From Croceibacterium_A sp044506885 (lineage in GTDB: Bacteria > Pseudomonadota > Alphaproteobacteria > Sphingomonadales > Sphingomonadaceae), in NCBI GenBank assembly GCA_044506885.1, contig JBIQKC010000014.1, forward strand, positions 6,957 through 70,956: 64,000 nt of DNA, in the 5' to 3' direction. This document shows, one piece after another, positions 43,220 through 52,380 of the stretch. Both the position numbers and the translations under genes were made by a program. The notes below the pieces were generated by a model. It searched no databases, had not been told where the DNA came from, and saw only the letters and a program-made list of their open reading frames with translations. The stretch's first letter is position 1. Every line of letters starts with the position of its first letter.

Positions 43220-44572
43220 CTATTTGGCCGCGTCGCCCTGGGTTACCGCATCGCCGTCACGCTCCGGCAGCATCAGGAACAGCAGCAGCGAGACCACCGA
43301 GCCCATCGCCATGATGACGGAGACCGTCAGCAGCTCGTCGTTGCCGAGCCAGGTGAACAGCGCCCCGGCGATGATCGGGCTGCCCGCCGCGCCCAGGCGG
43401 CCGACGCCGAGCACGAAGCCGGTGCCGGTGGCGCGGGCATAGGCGGGGAAGCCGCGCGCGAAGGCGGCGTAGTACCCGCTGATCGCGGCATTGGTGAAGA
43501 ACCCGGTCAGGATCGTCGCCCATTGCCAGCCCGACAGCGTCTCGCGCCCGAGGCCGAACGCGCCCACCATCACCGCGCCGATCAGCAGCATCAACGCTGT
43601 CGGCCACTTGATGCCCAGCTTGCCCATCACGAAGCCGAACAGCAGGCTGCCGAAGAAGCCGCCCACGTTGGCCCAGGTCAGCACGGTCGCCGCATCGCTC
43701 GGGGCATAGCCCGGCGGGTAATCGGCCACGATCTGCACCGCGAACTTGAGGATGTAGTAGAACGTGATCGTGTGGAACATGTAGCCGAAGGCCAGCAGCA
43801 GCGTGACCGGGCGCAGCTGCGGGTTCGACAGGATGTCGGTGACCTTGGGCTTGGCGGCCCCGGCGGCGGCCTCCGGCAGGCTGTCGATGGCCGGCTTGCC
43901 GAAGGCGGCCAGCGTCTTGTTGACCCCCGCCAGATCGCCCTTGGAGGCGCGATAGGCGGCGGTTTCGGGGATGATCAGCATCACGATTGGGATCAGCGCC
44001 GCGGTCACGATGGCGCCGAAATCGAACACCCCGCGCCAGCCGTAGGTCGGCAGCAGCCATTCCGAAGCCGCCACGCCGCCGATGATCGCGCCGAGCGGAT
44101 AGCCGGCGACATAGGCGGCGATCGCCGTGCGCCGCCAGGCCAGGTTGCTGCTTTCGGCCGTGACCGCATTGGTCGCCGCCAGCATCCCGCCGATGCCGAT
44201 GCCGGTGATGAAGCGATAGGCGACCATGTCGGTCACGCCCACGGCGTGCCCGGCCATCCACATGCCCCCGGCCATCAGCACCAGGCAGCCGATCATGGTC
44301 AGCTTGCGGCCGAACTTGTCGGCCATGCCGCCCAGCAGCACCGATCCCACGCCCATGCCGACCAGTTCGGCCGACAGGACCACGCCCAGCGCGGCGCGTT
44401 CGATCCCCCATTCGGCGGAGATGCCCGGCGCCGCGAAAGCGCTGGAAAGCACGTCGAACCCGTCGAGCGCGTTGAGCAGCACCATCATGACGATGACGGC
44501 CCATTGCCGCCAGTTCATCGGCGCATCGTTGATCACGGTGATGGGGTTCGCGCCCCCGCCTGCTGCTGCCAT
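43220..44572 (-). CDS. MFS transporter, aromatic acid:H+ symporter type
   Basis: The 450-residue protein has twelve hydrophobic segments and the AAHS-type features LNALDGFDVLSSAFAAPGIS in helix 1 (Asp residues used for substrate and proton) and GMADKFGRKLTMIGCLVL after helix 2. Relatives import aromatic acids such as 4-hydroxybenzoate, vanillate and protocatechuate. It lies 30 nt downstream of the MarR gene and so is probably under its control, together with the divergent lignostilbene dioxygenase. Confidence 0.92.
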   Translation of the reverse strand: MAAAGGGANPITVINDAPMNWRQWAVIVMMVLLNALDGFDVLSSAFAAPGISAEWGIERAALGVVLSAELVGMGVGSVLLGGMADKFGRKLTMIGCLVLMAGGMWMAGHAVGVTDMVAYRFITGIGIGGMLAATNAVTAESSNLAWRRTAIAAYVAGYPLGAIIGGVAASEWLLPTYGWRGVFDFGAIVTAALIPIVMLIIPETAAYRASKGDLAGVNKTLAAFGKPAIDSLPEAAAGAAKPKVTDILSNPQLRPVTLLLAFGYMFHTITFYYILKFAVQIVADYPPGYAPSDAATVLTWANVGGFFGSLLFGFVMGKLGIKWPTALMLLIGAVMVGAFGLGRETLSGWQWATILTGFFTNAAISGYYAAFARGFPAYARATGTGFVLGVGRLGAAGSPIIAGALFTWLGNDELLTVSVIMAMGSVVSLLLFLMLPERDGDAVTQGDAAK

Positions 44573-44602
44573 GTCGCTAGTGTCCTCTCCCGTATGCGGG
44601 CA

Positions 44603-45067
44603 TCATTCGTGGATTCGCGTCAGCATTTCCACCAGTTTTTCAACCTCGCCGGCCGTGAAGCGCGACTTGAGCCACTTCTCGTGCTCGGCGATGCAGTCCT
44701 TCGCTTGGGCCAGCGCGCCGGCTCCGGCGTCGGTCAGGAACAGCGCCTGCTTGCGCCGGTCGCTGTCGGATTGCTCGCGCCGCATATAGTCGCGGTCCTG
44801 CAAGCGGTTGACGATGGTCATGGTCGTCGCCCGGTCCATCCGCAGCCTGCGCCCCAGGTCGATCTGCGAGATGCCCGGCCGGTCCGCGACCAGCCACAGC
44901 GCCGAAACCTGTTTCTGCGTCAGGCCCAGGTTGGCGAACGATTCGGTGAAGTGGCGATAGACCGCGCCATGCGCCAGCCGGATATGAAACCCGAGAATGT
45001 CGTGCAGCGCGCCGAGCTCGTCCTCCGGCGCCGAATCCTTGCTTTGCGTCAATGCGACCGCGCTCAC
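44603..45067 (-). CDS. MarR family transcriptional regulator
   Basis: The 154-residue protein has the MarR winged helix: LTQKQVSALWLVADRPGISQ, LGRRLRMDRATTMTIVNRL, then the wing at RDYMRREQSDSDRRKQALF. MarR repressors bind palindromes and release on binding phenolic ligands. GTG 45067 is chosen because AAAGGTGGGGG precedes it; the frame stays open to 45100. Its own upstream region holds the 19-bp operator-like sequence at 45101-45119. It probably controls itself, the transporter and the divergent dioxygenase. Confidence 0.92.
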   Translation of the reverse strand: MSAVALTQSKDSAPEDELGALHDILGFHIRLAHGAVYRHFTESFANLGLTQKQVSALWLVADRPGISQIDLGRRLRMDRATTMTIVNRLQDRDYMRREQSDSDRRKQALFLTDAGAGALAQAKDCIAEHEKWLKSRFTAGEVEKLVEMLTRIHE

Positions 45068-45100
45068 CCGCCCCCACCTTTGCCCCGTCCACTTGCGCAA

Positions 45101-45119
45101 TTGTTAGTGGAGCATACAA
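45101..45119. promoter_or_regulatory. Operator-like palindrome next to the MarR gene
   Basis: TTGTTAGTGGAGCATACAA is an imperfect palindrome placed between the divergent MarR and dioxygenase starts (34 and 41 nt away). It shares 14 of 19 positions with 25619-25637. The location fits repression of both directions by the MarR protein. Confidence 0.65.
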
Positions 45120-45159
45120 TCTCGCGCAACCTTGGCGGATTCAAGGAGAGGAACCCCCC

Positions 45160-46629
45160 GTGTCGCATTTCCCCGATACTCCCAGCTTTACCGGCTTCAA
45201 CACCCCCAGCCGGATAGAGGCGGACATCGCCGACCTCCAGCACACCGGCGCGATCCCGCCCGAACTGGACGGCGCGTTCTATCGCGTGCAGCCCGATCCG
45301 CAGTTTCCTCCCCGGCTGGGTGACGACATCTCGTTCAACGGCGACGGGATGATAACCCGGTTCCATTTCCACGACGGCCAGTGCGATTTCCGCCAGCGCT
45401 GGGCCAAGACCGACAAGTGGAAGCTGGAGAACGAGGCGGGCAAGGCCCTGTTCGGCGCCTACCGCAACCCGCTGACCGACGACGAATCGGTCAAGGGCCG
45501 CATCCGCTCCACCGCCAACACCAACGCCTGGATCTATGCCGGCAAGCTGTGGGCGATGAAGGAAGACAGCCCCTCGCTGCTGATGGACCCGGCGACGATG
45601 GAGACGATCGGGTTCGAGAAGTTCGGCGGCAAGATGACCGGGCAGACTTTCACCGCGCACCCCAAGGTCGACCCGAAGACCGGCAACATGGTCGCCATCG
45701 GCTATGCCGCCTCGGGCCTCTGCACCGACGACGTCGCCTATTACGAGGTGAACCCCGAAGGCGAACTGGTGCGCGAGAAGTGGTTCAAGGTTCCCTACTA
45801 CTGCATGATGCACGATTTCGGCATCACCGAGGATTACCTCGTCCTCCACATCGTGCCCTCGATCGGCAGTTGGGAGCGGCTGGAAAAGGGCCTGCCGCAC
45901 TTCGGCTTCGACACCACGCTGCCGGTGTACCTGGGCGTCATCCCCCGGCGCGACGATCTGAAGCAGGAAGACATCCGCTGGTTCAAGCGCGACAACTGCT
46001 TCGCCAGCCACGTCCTCAACGCCTGGCAGGAAGGGAGCCGCATCCACTTCATCGTGCCCGAAGCGAAGAACAACATGTTCCCCTTCTTCCCCGACGTCCA
46101 CGGCGCGCCGTTCAACGGGATGGAGGCGATGAGCAAGCTGACCGACTGGGTGGTGGACCTGTCGTCCAACGGCGAGGAGTTCGCCGAGATCAACCGGCTT
46201 ACGAAAACCGCCAGCGAATTTCCCCGCATCGACGACCGCTTCACCGGGGTCAGGAACCGCTACGGCTGGAGCCTCGAAATGGACATGAAGCGGCCGGTGG
46301 AGCTGAAGGGCGGCAGCGCGGGCGGCTTCATGATGAACTGCCTGTTCCTGAAGGATCTCGAAACCGGGGCGGAGCAGCACTGGTGGTGCGGCCCGGTGTC
46401 CTCACTTCAGGAACCGTGCTTCATCCCGCGCAGCAAGGACGCGTCCGAAGGCGATGGCTGGATCGTCATGGTCTGCAACCGGCTGGAAGACCACCGCAGC
46501 GACCTGCTGCTGTTCGATGCGCTCGACATCGAAAAGGGCCCCATCGCCACCGTCAAGGTGCCGATCCAGCTCCGCTTCGGCCTCCACGGCAACTTCGCGC
46601 CCAGCGAGGAGATCGGGCTCGCGGCGTAG
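45160..46629 (+). CDS. Lignostilbene dioxygenase-type carotenoid cleavage oxygenase
   Basis: The 489-residue beta-propeller enzyme has the four iron-binding histidines at His167 (TAHPKVD), His218 (MMHDFG), His284 (ASHVLNA) and His476 (GLHGNF). Phe59, Tyr101 and Lys134 occupy the positions reported for substrate binding in Sphingomonas lignostilbene dioxygenase LsdA, which separates this enzyme from retinal-forming relatives. It should cleave the central double bond of a hydroxystilbene with O2, giving two aromatic aldehydes. GTG 45160 follows AAGGAGAGG and gives a numbering that matches LsdA. It is divergent from MarR and an aromatic-acid transporter. Confidence 0.93.
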   Translation: MSHFPDTPSFTGFNTPSRIEADIADLQHTGAIPPELDGAFYRVQPDPQFPPRLGDDISFNGDGMITRFHFHDGQCDFRQRWAKTDKWKLENEAGKALFGAYRNPLTDDESVKGRIRSTANTNAWIYAGKLWAMKEDSPSLLMDPATMETIGFEKFGGKMTGQTFTAHPKVDPKTGNMVAIGYAASGLCTDDVAYYEVNPEGELVREKWFKVPYYCMMHDFGITEDYLVLHIVPSIGSWERLEKGLPHFGFDTTLPVYLGVIPRRDDLKQEDIRWFKRDNCFASHVLNAWQEGSRIHFIVPEAKNNMFPFFPDVHGAPFNGMEAMSKLTDWVVDLSSNGEEFAEINRLTKTASEFPRIDDRFTGVRNRYGWSLEMDMKRPVELKGGSAGGFMMNCLFLKDLETGAEQHWWCGPVSSLQEPCFIPRSKDASEGDGWIVMVCNRLEDHRSDLLLFDALDIEKGPIATVKVPIQLRFGLHGNFAPSEEIGLAA

Positions 46630-46645
46630 GAAAGGGCGATTTGCC

Positions 46646-48019
46646 TTACGGCGCTATCCCTGTGGAACGATAAATCTCGATCCTGTTGTTTATCGCCGCG
46701 GCCTCGGTTGCGATCCGCTGGCGCCGCGCGGCGTACAGGCTGCGCTGGGCGTCGAGATTGGACAGGAAGCTGTCTATTCCGCCGCGATAGCGCTCCTCCG
46801 TGAGCCTCGCCGCATCGGCCGCCGCATCGGTGCTGGCCTGCGCCGCGCGCATGCGTTCGGCGATGGTGCCCTGATCGGCCAGAGCGTCGGCGACTTCGCG
46901 GAACGCGGCCTGGACGGTTCGTTCGTAGGATGCAAGCGCGGCATCGCGCTGCGCCTCGCTCGCTTCGACACCGGCGCTTCGCCCGCCGGCGTCGAACACG
47001 GTCTGGCTGGCGTCGGCGCCGGCGCTTGCGCGAAAGGCGCTGTCGCTGAACAGCGCGCCAAGCGCGTTGCTGCCGAAGCTGAGCAGGCCGGAGAGCGAGA
47101 TCGACGGGAACAGACGCGCGCGGGCCGCGCCGATGTCGGCATTCGCGGCCCGCAAGCGGTATTCCGCCTCGATGATGTCGGGGCGGCGCAGCAGCACTGC
47201 CGAATTCGTCCCCAGGGGGACCGTCCCGATGCCGGCGAGGGCGCTTTCCAGGTCCGGGGGAAACAGATCGCGATCGAACTCCGCGCCAATCAGGAGCCGG
47301 ACGAGATTCTCGTTCCGGGCCAGCGCAGTCGTCTGCACGGCAAGGTCGGCTTCCGCGGTCGCCAGCAACTGTTCCGCCTGCCGCACGTCGGTGCGCGGGG
47401 CGATTCCTCCTTCGAGGCGCATTCTGGTCAGTTCGAGGCTGCGGCGGGCGTTGGCCGCCGTATCCTGCGCCACCGCCAGCAACTCGCGATTTGCCGCATG
47501 GGCGGCCCACGCAGCCGCGAGATCCGCCACCAGCGCGATGCGTACGGTTCGGCTGGCGGCCTCCGAAGCGAGCGCTCGGTCCCGCGCCGCGGCCGAGAGG
47601 TTCGCGAGCCGTCCGAACAGGTCGATCTCGAACGAGGCTATCCCGCCGAGGACCGAATAGCTTTCGCTTTCCGGCGCGCCGCCGCCCGTGGCGTAGTCGC
47701 CGCCGGCGCTGACGCCGAGCGCGGGGAACTGCGCCGAGCGCGCAACCCTGGCGTTCGCTCGGGCCAGCTCGACATTGGCCGCGGCGATGCGCAGGTCCCT
47801 GTTGTTGGCCAGCGCCTGTTCCGCCAGCGCGAGGAAGCGCCCGTCGCGGAAGACGTCCGTATAATTGACCGACGGCAGCGCTTCCTCGGTCTGTATCAGG
47901 TAGGCGTCGCCGATCGGCCAGGTCTCGGGAACGGGCGGGGCGGGCGAGACATGGGCCGGGGCGAGCGAACAGCCCGCCAACAGCATCGAGGCGACAAGCG
48001 GGGCCGCGCGACAGCTCAT
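46646..48019 (-). CDS. RND efflux outer-membrane lipoprotein, NodT family
   Basis: The 457-residue TolC-like protein has a lipobox (MLLAGCS, Cys near residue 17) and two outer-membrane-factor repeats with long helical stretches (ARANARVARSAQFPALGVSA, RRPDIIEAEYRLRAANADIG, ARARLFPSISLSG). It forms the outer-membrane channel of a tripartite pump. Its ATG overlaps the stop of the RND permease by 4 nt. Confidence 0.95.
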   Translation of the reverse strand: MSCRAAPLVASMLLAGCSLAPAHVSPAPPVPETWPIGDAYLIQTEEALPSVNYTDVFRDGRFLALAEQALANNRDLRIAAANVELARANARVARSAQFPALGVSAGGDYATGGGAPESESYSVLGGIASFEIDLFGRLANLSAAARDRALASEAASRTVRIALVADLAAAWAAHAANRELLAVAQDTAANARRSLELTRMRLEGGIAPRTDVRQAEQLLATAEADLAVQTTALARNENLVRLLIGAEFDRDLFPPDLESALAGIGTVPLGTNSAVLLRRPDIIEAEYRLRAANADIGAARARLFPSISLSGLLSFGSNALGALFSDSAFRASAGADASQTVFDAGGRSAGVEASEAQRDAALASYERTVQAAFREVADALADQGTIAERMRAAQASTDAAADAARLTEERYRGGIDSFLSNLDAQRSLYAARRQRIATEAAAINNRIEIYRSTGIAP

Positions 48020-51000
48020 GCCGCCGCGCCTTCGCCATCGGCCGGATGATGGAGTTTCCGCTGCGCTGCCGCCAGGCCGTCGCGCACGCCCCGGCGCACG
48101 AGGACGAAGAACAGCGGGATATAGAAGATGGCCAGCAGCGTGGCCGTCAGCATGCCGCCGATCACCGAGGTGCCGATGGCGATCTGGCTGTTCGCGCCCG
48201 CGCCCGTGGCGAGCGCCAGGGGCAGGACGCCGAAAATGAAGGCGAAGCTCGTCATCAGGATCGGCCGCAGGCGGATGCGCGCGGCTTCCAGTGCGGCCTC
48301 TATGATGCGCTTGCCCTGCTTCTCCGCCTGTTCGGCAAACTCGATCATCAGGATGGCGTTCTTCGACGCCAGCCCCATCGTGGTGAGCAGCCCGATTTGC
48401 AGGTAGATGTCGTTCTCCAGCCCGCGCAGCGTCACTGCAAAGACGGCCCCGACCAGCCCCAGCGGGATGATCAGCAGCACGGCGACCGGGATCGACCAGC
48501 TTTCGTAGAGCGCCGCCAGGCACAGGAACACCACGAGCAGCGACAGCGCATAGAGCATTGGCGCCTGACCGGAGGAAAGCCGTTCCTCGAACGACGAACC
48601 GGACCACGCGACGCTCGTCCCTTCGATCTGCCGGGAGAGCTGTTCGATTCGGTCCATCGCCTCGCCCGAACTTGCGCCGGGAGCGGGCTGGCCGGAAATC
48701 TGGAAAGCCGGCAGGCCCTGGAATCGCGAGACGGAACTGGGGGCGATTTCCCAGCCCGTCCGGGTGAACGCGGAGAACGGCGCCATTTCGCCGCTGGCGG
48801 TTCGCGCGTACCATTGGCCGAGATCTTCGGGGCGCGAACGGTAAGGCGCGTCTCCCTGGACATAGACGCGCTTGACGCGCCCGTTCTCGATATAGTCGCC
48901 GATGTATCGCCCGCCCCAGGCGGTGGAGAGCGTGGAGTTCACTTCGCCTATCGACAGGCCATAGGCCGACAGCCGCTCGAAATCCGTATCTACGCGCAGC
49001 GTGGGCTGGTCGGGCAGGTCGCCCAACCGGACGTTGGCGAGCCGGGGGTCTTCGTTTGCCAGCCGCAGCAGTTCGTCGCGCGCGGCGGCGAATTCCTCGC
49101 GCGACAGGCCGGTGCTGTTGAGGAACTGCATCGAAAAGCCCGAGGTATCGCCCAGGCCGCGCACCGCGCCGGGAACCAGCGCGAAGACCTGGGCGTCGCG
49201 AAGTCCGGCGAAGGCCGCCCGCGTGCGATCCGCGATCGCGGCGGCGGTGTTCTCTGCGCCTCTGCGTTCGTTCCAGTGTTTCAGGTTGATGAAGCCCTGA
49301 CCCGTGTTCTGGCCCGATGCGCCGCCACCGCCTCCGCCACCGGCGATCAGGAACAGGAAATCGGTGTTGGCCGCCTCCGCCGTGGTGAGATATTCCGCGA
49401 TCATGTCGCGGACTTCCTCCGTGCGGCTGATCGTCGCGCCGGCGGGCAGGCGATACTGCACCATGACCCGCCCCTGGTCTTCGCCGGGAATGAATCCGCC
49501 GGGGAGGCGGAAGAACAGCAGGGCAAGCAGCGCCAGCACCAGCCCGTAGATGGCGATGAACAGCCATCTGCGGTCCACCACTCTGGAAACCCAGCCGGTA
49601 TAGCGATCGAGCAGGCGCTCGAAGCCGTCGTTGAACCAGTGCTTCGCCCGCTCGAGCGCGTGCGAGAGCCCGCCGGCCGGGCGGCTGTCGGCGCTTTCCC
49701 CGTGCGTCTTTGGTTTCAGCAGGGTCGCCGTGAGGGCGGGGCTGAGGATCAGCGCGACGAGGACCGACAGGATCATCGCGGTGATGATGGTGAGCGAGAA
49801 CTGCCGGTAGATAACCCCGGTGGATCCGCCGAAAAACGCCATCGGCAGGAACACCGCCGACAGCACCAGGCCGATGGCGATCAGCGCGACCTGAAGCTCG
49901 CCCATCGACTTTATCGTCGCTTCGCGCGCGCTCATGCCTGGGTTCTCGTGCATCAGGCGTTCGACGTTCTCGACCACGACGATGGCGTCGTCGACCAGCA
50001 GGCCGATCGCGATGACGAGCCCGAACAGGGTCAGCGTGTTGACGGAGAAACCCGCGAAATAGAGCACCGCGAAAGTGCCCAGCAGCACGATCGGCACGGC
50101 GATGGCCGGTATCAGCGTCGCCCGCCAGCTTTGCAGGAACACGAACATTACGATTACGACCAGGACCACCGCTTCGATCAGGGCCTTCACCACCTGGTTG
50201 ACCGACAGGCGGATGAAGTTGGTGGAATCGTTGGCGTAGGCGTAGCTGAGGCCCTCGGGCAGATTGCGGCTCAGTTCTTCCATCGTCGCCTTGACCGCTT
50301 CGGCGGTGCGCAGGGCGTCCGCGCCGGGGCTGAGCGAAACCGACATGCCCGCGCTGGGGTGCCGGTTCATCTGCATGATGACGTTGTAGCTCTGGGCCCC
50401 CACTTCCACCCTGGCCACGTCCTTCAGCCGCACGGCGGAACCGTCGCTTGCGGTTTTCAGCAGGATGTTCCGGAATTCCTCCGCCGTCTGCATCCGGCCC
50501 TGCGCGGTGACTGTCGCGTTCAGCAACTGATCCGGCGCGGACGGCTGCCCGCCGATTTCGCCGGCGGCGACTTCGGCATTCTGGCTGGTGATCGCGTTGA
50601 CCACGTCGTTCGGGATCAGGGAGAACGCCGCCAGCTTGTGCGGGTCGAGCCAGATGCGCATCGCGTGGGCCGAACCGAACACGTTCACATCGCCGACTCC
50701 GTCGACGCGCGCCAACGCATCCTGGATGTTGGACGTCAGGTAATCCGCGACGTCCTGATGCGAGCGGGTGTTGGTCGTATCGTATACGCCCACCATCAGC
50801 AGGGAGTCGGAGTTCGATTTGGTGACCTGGACGCCCTGGCGCTGGACGTCGGCGGGCAGCCGCGAGAGCGCCTGCTGGATGCGGTTCTGCACCTGCACCT
50901 GCGCAATGTCGGGATCGGTGCCCTTGGCGAACGTGACCGAGATGCTGGCGCCGCCGCGAGAGTTCGACTGCGAACTGAAATAGAGCAGGCCGTCGAGGCC

Positions 51001-51210
51001 GGTCAGTTGCTGTTCCAGTATCTGGGTAACGCTGTTCTCGACCGTTTCGGCGGACGCGCCGGGGTAACTGGCGCGCACGTTGACCTGCGTCGGGGCGATG
51101 TCCGGGTACTGTTCGATCGGCAACTGCGTCAGCGCGCCGATACCGAACAGCATGACCAGGATGGCGAGAACCCAGGCGAAGATCGGCCGGTCGATGAATA
51201 TCCGGGACAT
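48016..51210 (-). CDS. RND multidrug efflux permease (AcrB/MexB-like)
   Basis: The 1064-residue protein begins MSRIFIDRPIFAWVLAILVM, has twelve membrane helices and two large periplasmic loops, and carries the proton-relay Asp pair in GLLVDDAIVVVENVER. It is of the hydrophobic and amphiphilic exporter (HAE-1) type. It pumps amphiphilic compounds from the inner membrane or periplasm, driven by protons. It lies 6 nt downstream of the adaptor gene and overlaps the outer-membrane factor gene. Confidence 0.97.
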   Translation of the reverse strand: MSRIFIDRPIFAWVLAILVMLFGIGALTQLPIEQYPDIAPTQVNVRASYPGASAETVENSVTQILEQQLTGLDGLLYFSSQSNSRGGASISVTFAKGTDPDIAQVQVQNRIQQALSRLPADVQRQGVQVTKSNSDSLLMVGVYDTTNTRSHQDVADYLTSNIQDALARVDGVGDVNVFGSAHAMRIWLDPHKLAAFSLIPNDVVNAITSQNAEVAAGEIGGQPSAPDQLLNATVTAQGRMQTAEEFRNILLKTASDGSAVRLKDVARVEVGAQSYNVIMQMNRHPSAGMSVSLSPGADALRTAEAVKATMEELSRNLPEGLSYAYANDSTNFIRLSVNQVVKALIEAVVLVVIVMFVFLQSWRATLIPAIAVPIVLLGTFAVLYFAGFSVNTLTLFGLVIAIGLLVDDAIVVVENVERLMHENPGMSAREATIKSMGELQVALIAIGLVLSAVFLPMAFFGGSTGVIYRQFSLTIITAMILSVLVALILSPALTATLLKPKTHGESADSRPAGGLSHALERAKHWFNDGFERLLDRYTGWVSRVVDRRWLFIAIYGLVLALLALLFFRLPGGFIPGEDQGRVMVQYRLPAGATISRTEEVRDMIAEYLTTAEAANTDFLFLIAGGGGGGGASGQNTGQGFINLKHWNERRGAENTAAAIADRTRAAFAGLRDAQVFALVPGAVRGLGDTSGFSMQFLNSTGLSREEFAAARDELLRLANEDPRLANVRLGDLPDQPTLRVDTDFERLSAYGLSIGEVNSTLSTAWGGRYIGDYIENGRVKRVYVQGDAPYRSRPEDLGQWYARTASGEMAPFSAFTRTGWEIAPSSVSRFQGLPAFQISGQPAPGASSGEAMDRIEQLSRQIEGTSVAWSGSSFEERLSSGQAPMLYALSLLVVFLCLAALYESWSIPVAVLLIIPLGLVGAVFAVTLRGLENDIYLQIGLLTTMGLASKNAILMIEFAEQAEKQGKRIIEAALEAARIRLRPILMTSFAFIFGVLPLALATGAGANSQIAIGTSVIGGMLTATLLAIFYIPLFFVLVRRGVRDGLAAAQRKLHHPADGEGAAA

Positions 51211-51216
51211 CGCCGG

Positions 51217-52380
51217 TCAGCCCCGCGGCGCGCCGCCGGAAGCGGGTGCGCCGGCCCGCTGCTCCGTCGCAACCTCGACCGGCCGGATCGACGCGCCATG
51301 CCGGAGATTGTTCAGGCCCTGCGTGATGACCCGCTCGCCCGCTTTCAGGCCCGACGAGATCACCCAGTTCGTGCCCGATGTCCGCGTCGCGGTGACCTTG
51401 CGCCGCTCGGCCGTGTTGTCGCTGCCGACGACGTAGAGATACGGCGTGCCGTCGAAATCGCGCAATAGCGCCGGCTGCGGGACAAGCAGGACACCGGGCT
51501 GGATCGCCTGGTCGAACACCGCGCGGACGAACATGCCGGGAAGCAGCAGGCCCTCCGGATTGGGGAAGCGCGCCCGCAGCGTGACGCTTCCGGTGTCGGG
51601 ATTGACGACCACTTCGGAGAACTGGACCGTGCCCGGCAGCGGGTATTCGCTTCCGTCCTCGAGTTGCAGGCGGACGCTCGCGTCGGCTTCCACCAGGTCG
51701 CCGCGGACAAGGGATTGCCGCAGCGCGGTCATCTCGGCGCTCGATTGCTGGACGTCGACGTAGATCGGATCGATCCGCTGGATGGCCGCGAGCGGATCGG
51801 CCTGGTTGGCGCTGACCAGCGCGCCGACAGTCGACAGCGAGCGTCCGATTCTTCCGCCGATCGGCGCGGGGATTGTCGTATAGCGCAGGTTGATGCGGGC
51901 CGTTTCCAGCGCCGCCTCGCTCTGCGCCACCGCCGCGCGGGCCATTCGCGCCTGGGCGGCCGCGTCGGTATATTCCTGCTGCGAGATGGCCTCCATCTCC
52001 GCCAGCGGGCGGTATCGTTCGGCCTTCGCCTCAGCCGCCTCGGCGGCGGCGCGCGCGCTGGCCAGGTTGGCGCTCGCCTGGTTCACCGCCGCGCGATAGA
52101 GGCTGGGGTCGACCTGATAGAGCGGTTGCCCCGCACGCACTATCTGCCCCTCGCGGAACAGCCGCTGGCGGATGTAGCCGGTGATTTGCGGGCGCACCTC
52201 GCTGGCTTCGAAGGCGGCGGTGCGTCCCGGAAGCGTGGTGGAAACGGCGATGTCCTGCGCGGCCACCGTCACGAAGCCGACTTCCGGCCCGGGCCTGTCC
52301 GGTGGCGCGCCGTTGCCCGAGCAGCCCGCAAGCGCGAACAGGACCGGCAGGAACGACTTCGCCAACGTTGATCGGATCAT
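51217..52380 (-). CDS. RND efflux periplasmic adaptor lipoprotein
   Basis: The 387-residue membrane-fusion protein has a lipobox (ALAGCSG, Cys near residue 20), a lipoyl-like half motif (GYIRQRLFREGQIVRAGQPL), a helical hairpin rich in Ala (about 95-160), the second lipoyl half (IPAPIGGRIGRS) and beta-barrel domains. It links the RND permease to the outer-membrane channel. ATG 52380 follows GGGAGG 8 nt upstream. It is the first gene of the efflux operon. Confidence 0.95.
   Translation of the reverse strand: MIRSTLAKSFLPVLFALAGCSGNGAPPDRPGPEVGFVTVAAQDIAVSTTLPGRTAAFEASEVRPQITGYIRQRLFREGQIVRAGQPLYQVDPSLYRAAVNQASANLASARAAAEAAEAKAERYRPLAEMEAISQQEYTDAAAQARMARAAVAQSEAALETARINLRYTTIPAPIGGRIGRSLSTVGALVSANQADPLAAIQRIDPIYVDVQQSSAEMTALRQSLVRGDLVEADASVRLQLEDGSEYPLPGTVQFSEVVVNPDTGSVTLRARFPNPEGLLLPGMFVRAVFDQAIQPGVLLVPQPALLRDFDGTPYLYVVGSDNTAERRKVTATRTSGTNWVISSGLKAGERVITQGLNNLRHGASIRPVEVATEQRAGAPASGGAPRG

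Noticed and set aside
48046..51468. 1140-codon open frame opposite the RND permease
   Set aside because: Antisense shadow rich in Arg, His, Asp and Gln, with no domain; the minus-strand gene is certain.
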